Positions 44,309-52,657 of a stretch of 64,000 bases of DNA are shown one piece after another. The stretch comes from Massiliimalia massiliensis (lineage in GTDB: Bacteria > Bacillota > Clostridia > Oscillospirales > Ruminococcaceae): NCBI RefSeq assembly GCF_900155615.1, contig NZ_FUHT01000004.1:1-64000 (forward strand), in the 5' to 3' direction. A program made the translations under genes and the position numbers. Position 1 is the stretch's first letter. Each line of letters begins with the position of its first letter. Below the pieces are notes generated by a model. It ran no database searches, was not told the DNA's origin, and was given only the letters and a program-made list of their open reading frames with translations.

Positions 44309-45460
44309 ATGGATTATAGGACGCTGGGACGGACTGGAATCCGAGTCAGTGAAGTCGGAATGGGATGTGAGGGCTTTGAAGGGAAAGACTATCCCGAATG
44401 TGAAAGACTGTTGGATTGCGCTATGGCGGCAGGAATCAATTTCTGGGATTTGTATACCTCCAATCCCCAGGTTAGGAAGAATATGGGACGTGCACTGAAA
44501 AAGTATCCGCGGGATCAGTATGTCCTTCAGGCGCATTTGTGCAGTGCGTGGAGGGACGGGCAGTACTTTCGGACAAGAAAACCGGACGAGGTGAAAAGAG
44601 CCTTTGAAGAGCTGATGGAATATATGCAGCCCGGTTATCTTGATATTGGAATGATTCACTATGTAGATGATAAAAATGACTATGAAGCTGTCATGAACGG
44701 GACGGTAATCCATTATGCGGAAGAACTCAAGGCGCAGGGTCTGATCAGGCATCTGGGCTTGTCTACCCATAATCCGGATGTCGCGTTTTTGGCTGTGGAA
44801 TCGGGTCTGATTGATGTTTTTTTTTTCAAGCAGAAGACGGCATACGAGATGCTGCCGGCCAATGAGGATGTAAACGCGCTTTTTGAAAAGGATGCCTTTG
44901 ACCGGATTTATGAGGGAATCGATCCCAAGCGTGACCGGCTTTACCGGGCCTGCCAGAATGCAGGCGTGGCGATAACCGTGATGAAGCCCTTTGCAGGCGG
45001 CCTCTTGCTGGACGGAAAGCAGACTCCGTTTGGAAGAGCGATGACCCCTGTCCAATGTATCAGCTATTGTTTGGATCGTCCCGCAGTCGCCTCGGTGCTG
45101 GGTGGTATGGCAACGGCAGAGGAAATTGAGGCTGCCGCAAGGTACTGCGGCGCGAGCGGGGATGAGCGGGATTACAGTGAAATTCTCGCCAACGCGCCAA
45201 AGAGCTCTTTCAGCGGACACTGCATGTATTGCGGGCATTGTGCGCCCTGCGCGGTGAAAATTGATATTGCGGCTGTCAATAAATATTTAGATCTGGCGGT
45301 TGCACAGGGCTTTGTGCCGGAAACAGTACAAAACCACTATGAGTTATTGGAACATCATGCGGAAGAATGTATTGCATGCGGCGCCTGCATGAGAAACTGT
45401 CCGTTTGGAACGGATGTCATCCGCAAAATGAAGCAGGCGGCTGAGGTGTTTGGGAGATAG
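44309..45460 (+). CDS. Aldo/keto reductase with C-terminal ferredoxin domain (assembly-damaged)
   Basis: 383 residues. An aldo/keto reductase barrel (about 1-280: TLGRTGIRVSEVGMGCEGF, IHYVDDKND) is followed by a ferredoxin-like domain with CMYCGHC and CIACGACMRNC iron-sulfur motifs. The usual barrel Lys region reads VLQAHLC, as in this ferredoxin-type subgroup. Residues about 170-181 (FFFKQKTAYE) come from an Illumina oligonucleotide merged into the assembly, so the true protein differs there. Control by the adjacent MerR protein is likely. The substrate is unknown. Confidence 0.8.
   Translation: MDYRTLGRTGIRVSEVGMGCEGFEGKDYPECERLLDCAMAAGINFWDLYTSNPQVRKNMGRALKKYPRDQYVLQAHLCSAWRDGQYFRTRKPDEVKRAFEELMEYMQPGYLDIGMIHYVDDKNDYEAVMNGTVIHYAEELKAQGLIRHLGLSTHNPDVAFLAVESGLIDVFFFKQKTAYEMLPANEDVNALFEKDAFDRIYEGIDPKRDRLYRACQNAGVAITVMKPFAGGLLLDGKQTPFGRAMTPVQCISYCLDRPAVASVLGGMATAEEIEAAARYCGASGDERDYSEILANAPKSSFSGHCMYCGHCAPCAVKIDIAAVNKYLDLAVAQGFVPETVQNHYELLEHHAEECIACGACMRNCPFGTDVIRKMKQAAEVFGR
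44817..44850 (+). other. Embedded Illumina P7 flow-cell oligonucleotide (artefact)
   Basis: Ten T's (44817-44826) are followed by CAAGCAGAAGACGGCATACG and then AGAT (44827-44850). This is the poly-T-tethered P7 sequencing oligonucleotide, not bacterial DNA. The reading frame stays open because the adapter end GGCATACGAGAT probably matched the native codons for an AYEM-type stretch at the join. Confidence 0.95.
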
Positions 45461-45503
45461 GTCTTTGGCAAAGCAGGCATGTGTCTGCCCAAATTGCTTT
45501 TCA

Positions 45504-45532
45504 TTGACGCTGGAATATTCTACTGCTATACT
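45504..45532 (+). promoter_or_regulatory. merR promoter
   Basis: TTGACG (45504-45509) and TATACT (45527-45532) with a normal 17-base spacer, 22 bases before the merR start. This suggests a basal promoter independent of MerR twisting. Confidence 0.6.
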
Positions 45533-45553
45533 AATGTCATGAGGTGATAGTAT

Positions 45554-45940
45554 ATGACGATTGCGCAGGTCAGCAAGAAATATAGCTTGACGCAGGATAC
45601 GCTGCGGTACTATGAAAGGATCGGCATGATCCCGCCGGTTCACCGTACGCCGAGCGGGCTGCGGGATTATACGGAACAGGACTGCGGTTGGGTGGAGCTG
45701 GCGAAGTGTATGCGAAGCGCAGGGCTTCCTGTCGAAGCCATGATAGAATATGTAAGGCTTTATCAGCTTGGAGATGAAACCATTCCTGCCCGGCTTCAGC
45801 TGTTGTTGGAGCAGAGGGAGCGGCTGCTCAAACAGCGTGCGGAGATTGACAATACGCTGGAGCGGCTGAACTATAAAATTTCCAAATACGAGCTGGCGGC
45901 AAAAACCGGAAAGCTATCCTGGGACGAGCCGGAGCAATAA
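45554..45940 (+). CDS. MerR family transcriptional regulator
   Basis: 128 residues. The N-terminal MerR winged helix-turn-helix is TIAQVSKKYSLTQDTLRYYE and RIGMIPPVHRTPSGLRDY; a coiled-coil dimer helix (about 80-110) follows. There are no metal-binding cysteines in the C-terminus, so it belongs with the aldehyde- or electrophile-responsive MerR group rather than metal sensors. It most likely activates the aldo/keto reductase gene through the 19-base-spacer promoter at 44173-44204. Confidence 0.85.
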   Translation: MTIAQVSKKYSLTQDTLRYYERIGMIPPVHRTPSGLRDYTEQDCGWVELAKCMRSAGLPVEAMIEYVRLYQLGDETIPARLQLLLEQRERLLKQRAEIDNTLERLNYKISKYELAAKTGKLSWDEPEQ

Positions 45941-45974
45941 AAGAGACGGGCTTTCATTCGAAAGCCCGTCTCTT
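45941..45974. terminator. Bidirectional terminator
   Basis: AAGAGACGGGCTTTC (45941-45955) pairs perfectly with GAAAGCCCGTCTCTT (45960-45974), between the convergent merR and carD-like genes. Confidence 0.85.
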
Positions 45975-45978
45975 GATA

Positions 45979-46506
45979 TTATGCTGTCTGATTTTTTTCG
46001 CTGATCTGCACCTGTTCCATAATAAACGGAAGAACCTGTTCCGGCTCAATATTAAGCACCAGCGCAAATTCGTCATATAAAATACGTTCCGCTTCTGTGA
46101 AAAAACGTTCATCAGAAGCGCGAAGCCGTTTCCCTTTTTCCTGTTGCTTCTGCTGATGGAAATAGAGCGCCTTGATCATCTTAATGAGACTCATTCGATC
46201 CCCGCTCATAATAATTTCCTTGAATTTTTCTTTCCGTTCATTCTCATTTTCGATCCATACGACATTCTCATCCGGCATTGCTTTAATGAGCTGATAGATC
46301 TCCCCGGACGTCAGTACCTGATGCATTTTTTTCTTCAAATGCGGATTATGTACCGGCACATAAATGGTAGAATTATTGCTATAGACTGGCTTGAGCACAT
46401 AATACTCTATGGAATTTCCTCCTATTTCCTTTGTCACAATAGAATCGATCTTACATACGCCGTCTGTCCCATACATAATCATTTCATTAACTTGATACAC
46501 ATTCAT
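45979..46506 (-). CDS. CarD/CdnL-like transcription regulator
   Basis: About 175 residues. The N-terminal 70 residues (NEMIMYGTDGVCKIDSI, YYVLKPVYSNNSTIYVPVHN) form the CarD/TRCF RNA-polymerase-interacting Tudor-like domain. The rest is helical. Such proteins bind the polymerase beta subunit and tune promoter opening. The ATG at 46506 is preferred over the upstream GTG. Single gene, convergent with merR. Confidence 0.8.
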   Translation of the reverse strand: MNVYQVNEMIMYGTDGVCKIDSIVTKEIGGNSIEYYVLKPVYSNNSTIYVPVHNPHLKKKMHQVLTSGEIYQLIKAMPDENVVWIENENERKEKFKEIIMSGDRMSLIKMIKALYFHQQKQQEKGKRLRASDERFFTEAERILYDEFALVLNIEPEQVLPFIMEQVQISEKNQTA

Positions 46507-46857
46507 CCCCACTTTGATTCTTACTGCTATGGTTTTAGATTCCTCTGTTATGAAAAAGAAAAACGTGCAGCCTGCTGCAACCGGATTTACGTTTTGCTAA
46601 GCAAACTACACGTTGAGTTCTTATTTATAGTATACCACATTTTTAAGTAAAAATGTTCATTTTCTGAAAAAAACCGTTAATTTATGAATCTTTGACTAGA
46701 AGTAAACGAGTGCAATTTAGTGAAAAGTTCTATTCAACCGTATAAGCACCGCATTGTGCCGGTGCTTTCCTCCGATTTTGCGGAGGATCTAAAAATAATT
46801 ATCGGAAAAGGGCTAATACTAAAACAAGCTGATTTTTATTCATTGGAGGAGAACCGG
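46507..46857. other. Intergenic with leader-like structures
   Basis: On the minus strand a TATACT at about 46628-46633 may serve the carD-like gene, with a structured leader (AACGTG/CACGTT arms). On the plus strand AAGCACCG (46744-46751) pairs with CGGTGCTT (46760-46767), followed by TCC, about 90 bases ahead of the FAD gene. The upstream in-frame codons from 46720 run through this hairpin and are not considered coding. Confidence 0.4.
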
Positions 46858-48159
46858 ATGGAATATCTATGGGATCAATCGGTACAGCGCCCATCATTCC
46901 CAGCTCTGCGGGAGGATACGGAAACAGAGGTACTGGTTATTGGAGGCGGAATGGCTGGTGTGCTGTGCGCGTACCGGCTGGAGCAGGCAGGCGTTCCTTA
47001 TCTGCTGGCGGAAGCAAAAGAGATTGGCGGAGGCGTTACGAAGGGAACAACAGCAGTCCTGACCGCCCAGCATGACGCACTATATACTGACTTGATTGCG
47101 AAGTTTGGCGTTCAGAAGGCGAAGCAGTACCTGGATGCGAACCTTTGGGCAGTTAGGAAATTCCAGGAGCTTGCTAAAGTATATCCCTGTGATTTTGAGA
47201 TTGAGCCATCGTTTATGTATACAAGGGCTGATCCCGGAAAATTGAAACAGGAGGTTCGAACGGTAAACCGTTTGGGATATCCGGCAGAATTTCAGGAAAA
47301 GACCCGGCTGCCATTTCCGGTATCGGGTGCGGTCTGCTACCCCGATATGGGGCAGTTCCATCCGCTCAAATTCCTGTACGGCATTGCCAAGGGACTGAAT
47401 ATCTATGAACACACCTTTGTGAGCCGGCTGAAAGGCGGCTTTGCTGAAACGCCAAACGGAACAATTCGGGCAAAGAAGATCATTGTAGCGACTCATTTTC
47501 CTTTTCTTAACCGCAGGGGACTCTATCCTGCGAAGCTCTATCAAATGCGTTCCTTTGTGGTGGCGCTCGCGGGCGCTCCGGATTTGCATGGAACCTATGT
47601 AGATACAGCCCAGGGCGGGATTTATTTCCGAAATTATAAGAATTTGCTGCTGGTAGGCGGGGGCGATCACCGAACCGGCAGCAAAGGCGGCGGCTTTCCG
47701 GCGGTACATCGGTTTGTCCGGCAATATTTTCCGCGTGCTGAAGAAAAATATGTCTGGGCAACGCAGGACTGCATGAGTCTGGACGATGTTCCTTATATCG
47801 GACAGTACAGCCCGGCCACACCTGATCTTTTGGTCACCACCGGATTTAATGAGTGGGGAATGACCTCTTCCATGGTTGCGGCGGCAGTTCTCACAGATCG
47901 GATTCTGGGAAATTCCAGCCGGTTTGCCGATGTGTTTTCTCCACAGCGGACGATGCTTCGTAAACAGCTTTGGGTGAATTTCGGCACCACCATTGCAGAT
48001 ATGGCTCTTCCGGTTACCAAGCGCTGCTCCCATCTGGGGTGCGCTTTGAAATGGAATCGGGCTGAGCACACCTGGGATTGTCCCTGCCACGGTTCCCGGT
48101 TTGACTATCATGGACGGCTGATCGATAATCCGGCGATGCGGGACAGTAAGGTAGAATAA
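46858..48159 (+). CDS. FAD-dependent oxidoreductase with Rieske domain
   Basis: 433 residues. The N-terminal FAD-binding Rossmann motif is VLVIGGGMAGVLCAYRL, followed by a DAO-type oxidoreductase fold. The C-terminal 50 residues are a short Rieske [2Fe-2S] domain, CSHLGC then CPCHGSRF. ATG 46858 follows GGAGGAGAACC and fits the family start. Proteins of this type are soluble redox enzymes of unclear substrate in anaerobes. The Rieske part ends soon after the cluster, as is common in this subgroup. Confidence 0.85.
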   Translation: MEYLWDQSVQRPSFPALREDTETEVLVIGGGMAGVLCAYRLEQAGVPYLLAEAKEIGGGVTKGTTAVLTAQHDALYTDLIAKFGVQKAKQYLDANLWAVRKFQELAKVYPCDFEIEPSFMYTRADPGKLKQEVRTVNRLGYPAEFQEKTRLPFPVSGAVCYPDMGQFHPLKFLYGIAKGLNIYEHTFVSRLKGGFAETPNGTIRAKKIIVATHFPFLNRRGLYPAKLYQMRSFVVALAGAPDLHGTYVDTAQGGIYFRNYKNLLLVGGGDHRTGSKGGGFPAVHRFVRQYFPRAEEKYVWATQDCMSLDDVPYIGQYSPATPDLLVTTGFNEWGMTSSMVAAAVLTDRILGNSSRFADVFSPQRTMLRKQLWVNFGTTIADMALPVTKRCSHLGCALKWNRAEHTWDCPCHGSRFDYHGRLIDNPAMRDSKVE

Positions 48160-48180
48160 AATCATTTGATATCAATTGCA

Positions 48181-48218
48181 GCAATATATCCGGCAGGATT
48201 TTCTGCCGGATATATTGC
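48181..48218. terminator. Bidirectional terminator
   Basis: GCAATATATCCGGCAG (48181-48196) pairs perfectly with CTGCCGGATATATTGC (48203-48218), then TTTTGCC. It lies between the FAD-Rieske and SOD genes, which converge. Confidence 0.85.
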
Positions 48219-48231
48219 TTTTGCCAGATAT

Positions 48232-48870
48232 TTATCTCTGCCTTTTAAGAGCACTTGCATACCGCTCACCGGCTTTTGTCCAGTCGGCCACCTGAAACCA
48301 GTCGTCGATATAGTCCGCCCGTTTGTTATAATGCTTGAGATAGTAGGCGTGCTCCCAGACGTCGATGTTGATGACAGGAGAAAGTCCCAGAGTCAGGGGG
48401 GTATCCTGATTGGCTGTTTTAATAATTCGCAGCCGGCCGCATCGGTCGGCTACAAGCCAGCCGTATCCAGAGCCAAATACCCCTAATGCAGCCTCCTTCC
48501 ACTGCTTTTGGAATTCCGAAAAGCTTCCAAAGGAACGGTCTATTGCATTGGCAAGGAGGGTATTTGGCTGGGTAGGCGAATCCGGGGTAAGTGTCTCGAA
48601 ATACATCCTGTGGTTATAGACTCCGCCGGCATTCTGAGAAATTGGAACGCCGATATGCCGCGGCTGATGGGCGGCAGAGCGGATCAATTGCTCCAGGGAT
48701 AGCGGCTGCAGCCGTGGATGCTCTTTTAATGCCTGGTTTAGCCTATCGATATAGGTTTGCAGATGCTTGTCGTGATGCAGGTGCATGGTTAGCGAATCAA
48801 TATGGGGTTCCAACGAGTCGTAATCATAAGGCAATGGAATATTCTCAAACGGATAGCAGTCATTTATCAT
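48232..48870 (-). CDS. sod: Fe/Mn superoxide dismutase family protein
   Basis: 212 residues. Ligand positions are present: first His in MHLHHDKH, second in VYNHRMYF, and Asp and His in DVWEHAYYLKH. The tail is longer and more basic than in typical SodA. The usual GHxNH motif has Val at its first His, which is not a metal ligand. It detoxifies superoxide in the cytoplasm. Ribosome site GAGGAGGG. Choice of Fe or Mn cannot be told. Confidence 0.85.
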   Translation of the reverse strand: MINDCYPFENIPLPYDYDSLEPHIDSLTMHLHHDKHLQTYIDRLNQALKEHPRLQPLSLEQLIRSAAHQPRHIGVPISQNAGGVYNHRMYFETLTPDSPTQPNTLLANAIDRSFGSFSEFQKQWKEAALGVFGSGYGWLVADRCGRLRIIKTANQDTPLTLGLSPVINIDVWEHAYYLKHYNKRADYIDDWFQVADWTKAGERYASALKRQR

Positions 48871-49032
48871 CTGAATCCCTCCTCATTCCAATATATGCTT
48901 TTTCTGTGATTTGGTGAGAAAAGGGATAAAAAATGAGCAGGATCAGCTAAAATATATGTGTTTTTCTCTGTCTGGTAACATATCGATATGTAAAGTCCGG
49001 GTGAAATCGCGGTAAAATTTCCTCAAATCGTA

Positions 49033-49061
49033 TTGCCCTTCCTTCCAATTTCTCTTATAAT
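49033..49061 (+). promoter_or_regulatory. Promoter of the Na/Pi transporter transcript
   Basis: TTGCCC (49033-49038) and TATAAT (49056-49061) with a 17-base spacer, about 160 bases before the transporter start. This leaves a leader containing a small reading frame and a terminator. Confidence 0.55.
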
Positions 49062-49097
49062 GAGTGCGAAACCAGTTGAATAAAGGAGATATTTTTG

Positions 49098-49145
49098 ATG
49101 AAGCATTTGGGCGTGCCAAGGAGCAGGGCTTCTTCAATAGGATAG
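49098..49145 (+). CDS. Possible 15-residue leader peptide
   Basis: AAAGGAGATA precedes an ATG opening MKHLGVPRSRASSIG and TAG. It is too short to be an enzyme, but its ribosome site is strong and it ends 6 bases before a terminator stem. Translation-coupled attenuation is one reading; chance is another. Confidence 0.35.
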   Translation: MKHLGVPRSRASSIG

Positions 49146-49151
49146 CTGCGT

Positions 49152-49198
49152 AAGGTATAGTCTGTATTCCGACTGAGTACGGGCTGTACCTTCTTTTT
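49152..49198 (+). terminator. Leader terminator (possible attenuator)
   Basis: AAGGTATAGTC (49152-49162) pairs with GGCTGTACCTT (49182-49192) through G-U pairs and is followed by CTTTTT. It stands between promoter and transporter gene, so it would stop transcription unless prevented. Confidence 0.6.
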
Positions 49199-49222
49199 AT
49201 GATCAGAAAGGGGAGACGGGTT

Positions 49223-50911
49223 TTGAAAATTACAGATATTTTAAGCTTGCTGGGAGGTTTGGCGCTTTTCCTGTATGGAATGCAGATGATGAGCTCCGGA
49301 CTGGAAGCTGCCGCCGGAAACAGGATGAAACGGATTTTGGAAAGACTGACCTCCAACCGTTTTCTCGGCGTGATCGTAGGGGCGGGAATTACCGCAGTCA
49401 TTCAGTCATCCTCCGCTACCACTGTGATGGTGGTCGGCTTTGTCAATTCTGGAATGATGACCCTGCGCCAGGCGGTTTGGATTATTATGGGCGCTAATAT
49501 TGGCACAACGATTACCGGCCAGTTGATTGCGTTGGACGTTGGCGCTATGGCGCCGCTTTTTGCCTTTTTGGGTGTCGCTCTTGTCGTATTTTTCAAAAAG
49601 CCAAGCTGCCATCACTACGGACAAATTATTGCCGGACTGGGAGTTTTGTTCATTGGGATGGAAATGATGAGCTCAGCTATGAGTCCGCTGAGAGAATCAG
49701 AAGCGTTTGTCAGCCTGATGACACAGTTCAGCAATCCGGTTCTGGGAATTCTGGCTGGGATGGTCTTTACTGCAATTATCCAGTCTTCCTCTGCTTCAGT
49801 CGGCATTTTGCAGGCGCTTGCAACAAGCGGCCTGATCGGGCTGCCGAGTGCAGTGTACGTCCTGTTTGGACAGAATATCGGTACCTGCATTACTGCTGTC
49901 CTGGCGTCTATTGGCACCAACCGGAATGCGAAACGGACTACCATTATCCACCTGCTCTTTAATATCATTGGGACGACGATCTTTACTGTAGTTTGTATTA
50001 CGACGCCGCTGGTATCTTTCATGGAATCCTTTACTCCGGATCATCCGGCAGCGCAGATCGCCAACATGCATACCCTGTTTAATGTAGTCACTACGCTGCT
50101 CCTGCTGCCGTTTGGAACATATCTTGCAAAGGCAGCGACGAAAATTCTGCCGGAAAAGGCCTACGAAACCGAGGCGGAGCATCAGCTCCTGTTTATTAAG
50201 CCTACCGACCTTTCCAGGGAGCATCAGATCGGGATGTCCGCTATTGTGCTGCATAATGTCTGGGAAGAGCTGGGACGGATGGCCCAGATGGCACGGGATA
50301 ATGTGGAGCAGAGCTTTCAGGCGGTGCTGGAGCGTTCCTCCAAGCGGCTGGAGACGGTTGGAGAGCGGGAGGAATATATTGATTACCTGAATAAGGAAAT
50401 CGCCCGGTATATTTCCCATACTATCGCCTATGAAGAAAATGAAGCGGATTCCAAAGCAATCAGTTCCTTTTTCCAGATTGCGGGCAACCTGGAACGGATC
50501 GGGGATCATGCAATTAACCTTTGTGAATATACAAAACGGATGGAGGATGAGAGGATTACTTTCTCGGACGAAGCGATGAAAGAGATGGAGGAGATGAAGC
50601 GGATTAGCCTTCAGGCATTTGAGCTTTTCCTTCCCTTTGATCAAATCCAGAGAGGAAACCTCCAGGAGATTTCCGTCTTGGAGCAGCGGATTGATGAGAT
50701 GACCCTGCACAACCGCGCAATGCAGATTGAGCGGATGCAGGACGGCGTATGTGAGGACAATGCCTGCATCCTGTATTCTGAGATGTTGACCGATTTTGAA
50801 CGAATTGGGGACCATCTTTTGAATATCGGGCAGATATTAGACCGACTCCCGGACGGATTCCTGGAAACCGAAACAGCGGAGAAAACAGAACCGGCGCTTG
50901 CGCCAGTATAA
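49223..50911 (+). CDS. Na/Pi cotransporter family protein with PhoU-like tail
   Basis: About 562 residues. The N-terminal membrane domain has two inverted copies of the Na/Pi cotransporter repeat, with the QSSSATT motif (about residue 60) and QSSSASVG (about 185). From about 340 on comes a PhoU-like helical domain (FQIAGNLERIGDHAINLCEY). TTG at 49223 follows AAGGGGAG with good spacing; the ATG at 49199 lies in the terminator T-run. It likely imports phosphate with sodium. A leader terminator suggests attenuation. Confidence 0.8.
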   Translation: MKITDILSLLGGLALFLYGMQMMSSGLEAAAGNRMKRILERLTSNRFLGVIVGAGITAVIQSSSATTVMVVGFVNSGMMTLRQAVWIIMGANIGTTITGQLIALDVGAMAPLFAFLGVALVVFFKKPSCHHYGQIIAGLGVLFIGMEMMSSAMSPLRESEAFVSLMTQFSNPVLGILAGMVFTAIIQSSSASVGILQALATSGLIGLPSAVYVLFGQNIGTCITAVLASIGTNRNAKRTTIIHLLFNIIGTTIFTVVCITTPLVSFMESFTPDHPAAQIANMHTLFNVVTTLLLLPFGTYLAKAATKILPEKAYETEAEHQLLFIKPTDLSREHQIGMSAIVLHNVWEELGRMAQMARDNVEQSFQAVLERSSKRLETVGEREEYIDYLNKEIARYISHTIAYEENEADSKAISSFFQIAGNLERIGDHAINLCEYTKRMEDERITFSDEAMKEMEEMKRISLQAFELFLPFDQIQRGNLQEISVLEQRIDEMTLHNRAMQIERMQDGVCEDNACILYSEMLTDFERIGDHLLNIGQILDRLPDGFLETETAEKTEPALAPV

Positions 50912-51052
50912 TAATGTGAAACGGCTCTCAGAACGAGCTGTTTCCTGTCTCGTGGCATCGCTGTTTTGATCCCGGCGGATTCATGATATAATAAAAACAG
51001 ACGGATAAAAGAAGGAGAAGATCATAAAAATAAAAGAGAGGGGGGATCGGAT

Positions 51053-51859
51053 ATGAAGCAGAACAGGCTGCTCGTTTTCTGTAAAGGCCTATGCATCGGC
51101 GGAACCATGCTGGTGCCGGGGGTGAGCGGAGGCTCGATGGCTATGATTCTGGGGATTTATGACCAGTTGATCTCCTCTGTCAGTTCCTTTCTGAAGCATA
51201 AACGGAAAAGCCTTTTGTTTTTAGGGATTTTTGCCCTGGGCGGTATTTTGGGAATGGTTTTATTTGCAAACCCGCTGCTCCATTTGATTGAACGGTATCC
51301 GAACCCTACGCTCTGCTTTTTTCTTGGCGCTGTGGCGGGCGGCATTCCTATGATTGTCAAAAAAGCCCGGATCAGGAAATTTTCGTGGGATTTGATCCTG
51401 TATATCGGGCTGGGAATTCTGACGGTGTTATTGCTGTCCTTTATTCCGCAGGGGTGGTATCAGAAGGAGATGAATGCAGGGCTGGTGAGCAGCTTGCTGC
51501 TGGTTGTTGCCGGAATCGCGGCGGCAGTCGCCTTAGTGCTTCCGGGAATCAGCGTCTCCTATCTGCTGTTGATCTTGGGGCTGTACGACGAGATGATCCG
51601 TGCAATCAGCGAATGCTATTTTCCATTCCTGATTCCACTGGGAATCGGGCTTTTGCTCGGAATCATCCTGACGACCAAACTACTCGAAAAAGCGATGACC
51701 ATTCATCCCAGACCGACCTATCTAATGATACTCGGATTTATGCTTGGCTCTGTCCCGGAATTGCTGCCGGGAATACCGCAGGGGTGGGAGCTTGTCCTCT
51801 GCCTCTTGACCGCTGCTGCCGGTTTTTTTGCCATCCGGTTCCTTTCCCAGAAAGAATAA
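51053..51859 (+). CDS. DUF368 membrane protein (PopT-type lipid carrier transporter)
   Basis: 268 residues with about eight membrane segments. The DUF368 signature LVPGVSGGSMAMILGIYDQ occurs near the start and the related VLPGISVSYLLLILGLYDE repeats near residue 160. Members of this family have been shown to recycle undecaprenyl phosphate across the membrane (PopT). A TATAAT with TG extension lies about 65 bases upstream. A strong terminator follows. Confidence 0.85.
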   Translation: MKQNRLLVFCKGLCIGGTMLVPGVSGGSMAMILGIYDQLISSVSSFLKHKRKSLLFLGIFALGGILGMVLFANPLLHLIERYPNPTLCFFLGAVAGGIPMIVKKARIRKFSWDLILYIGLGILTVLLLSFIPQGWYQKEMNAGLVSSLLLVVAGIAAAVALVLPGISVSYLLLILGLYDEMIRAISECYFPFLIPLGIGLLLGIILTTKLLEKAMTIHPRPTYLMILGFMLGSVPELLPGIPQGWELVLCLLTAAAGFFAIRFLSQKE

Positions 51860-51877
51860 TATAAATATAATAGATAC

Positions 51878-51913
51878 AAAAAGCCAGCCCGCGTATATCG
51901 CGGGCTGGCTTTT
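51878..51913. terminator. Terminator of the DUF368 gene
   Basis: AAAAGCCAGCCCGCG and CGCGGGCTGGCTTTT (arms within 51878-51893 and 51899-51913) form a perfect stem with T's following. The IS200-type element begins just after it. Confidence 0.9.
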
Positions 51914-51999
51914 ATTAGTGTCTTTAGACGGTTGAGTGCCAGCGGCACGAAACAGAAAACCACCCGCTATGCGGGTGGGAAACAAAAGGTTAAACCAAA

Positions 52000-52062
52000 A
52001 AAATCACCTTTCGTGGTACAATAAGATGTTCAAGCTTATTGCAAAAAAAGAAAGGTGATTTT
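52000..52062 (+). promoter_or_regulatory. Transposase leader stem that hides the ribosome site
   Basis: AAAATCACCTTTC (52000-52012) is the exact complement of GAAAGGTGATTTT (52050-52062), which contains the tnpA ribosome site AAAGGTG. A nested AATAAG/CTTATT stem fills the loop. Folded, the mRNA cannot be translated well. IS200 elements are known to limit transposase synthesis this way. Confidence 0.75.
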
Positions 52063-52063
52063 A

Positions 52064-52525
52064 ATGGCAAATAAAACAAACAGTTTATCACACACAAAAT
52101 GGATGTGTAAGTACCACATAGTGTTCATACCGAAATACCGAAGAAAAGCGATATACGGACAGTATAGAGTGGATTTGCAGAAAATCATAAGAACACTGTG
52201 TAAATACAAAGGAGTAGAAATACTGGAAGGAAATATGATGCCTGACCATGTACATCTGCTTTTAAGTATACCACCAAAAATAAGTGTGTCAAGTTTCATG
52301 GGATACTTGAAAGGAAAAAGTGCGTTGATGATGTTTGATAAACATGCAAATCTAAAGTATAAGTATGGGAACAGACATTTCTGGGCAGAGGGGTACTATG
52401 TAAGTACAGTAGGACTCAATGAGGCAACCATACGGAAATACATAGAGGAACAGGAAAAGCACGATATAGCACTGGATAAATTGAGTGTAAAAGAGTATGA
52501 AGACCCTTTTAAGGGTAGCAGGTAG
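52064..52525 (+). CDS. tnpA: IS200-type Y1 transposase
   Basis: 153 residues, the full length of TnpA IS200. The HUH motif is DHVHLLLSIP (HVH) and the catalytic Tyr is in ATIRKYIEEQ. These enzymes cut and join single-stranded DNA at hairpin ends. ATG 52064 follows AAAGGTG; the open frame extends to a GTG inside the ribosome site, which is not used. It appears intact. A diverged second copy ends at position 40 of the window. Confidence 0.9.
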   Translation: MANKTNSLSHTKWMCKYHIVFIPKYRRKAIYGQYRVDLQKIIRTLCKYKGVEILEGNMMPDHVHLLLSIPPKISVSSFMGYLKGKSALMMFDKHANLKYKYGNRHFWAEGYYVSTVGLNEATIRKYIEEQEKHDIALDKLSVKEYEDPFKGSR

Positions 52526-52657
52526 TACGAACGCCCTTTAAGGGGCGGCAAAAGCGGCAAAGGCAATAGGCTTGAACAAAGAGAAAGCCAGCGTCTTTAG
52601 GCGCTGGTCGGTATCTGCCCCTTATAGGGGCGAGCAAACCACCCGTTTGACGGGTGG

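Noticed and set aside
44820-44850. FFFKQKTAYE as a real motif of the aldo/keto reductase
   Set aside because: The codons are an Illumina oligonucleotide, so this is not a biological motif.
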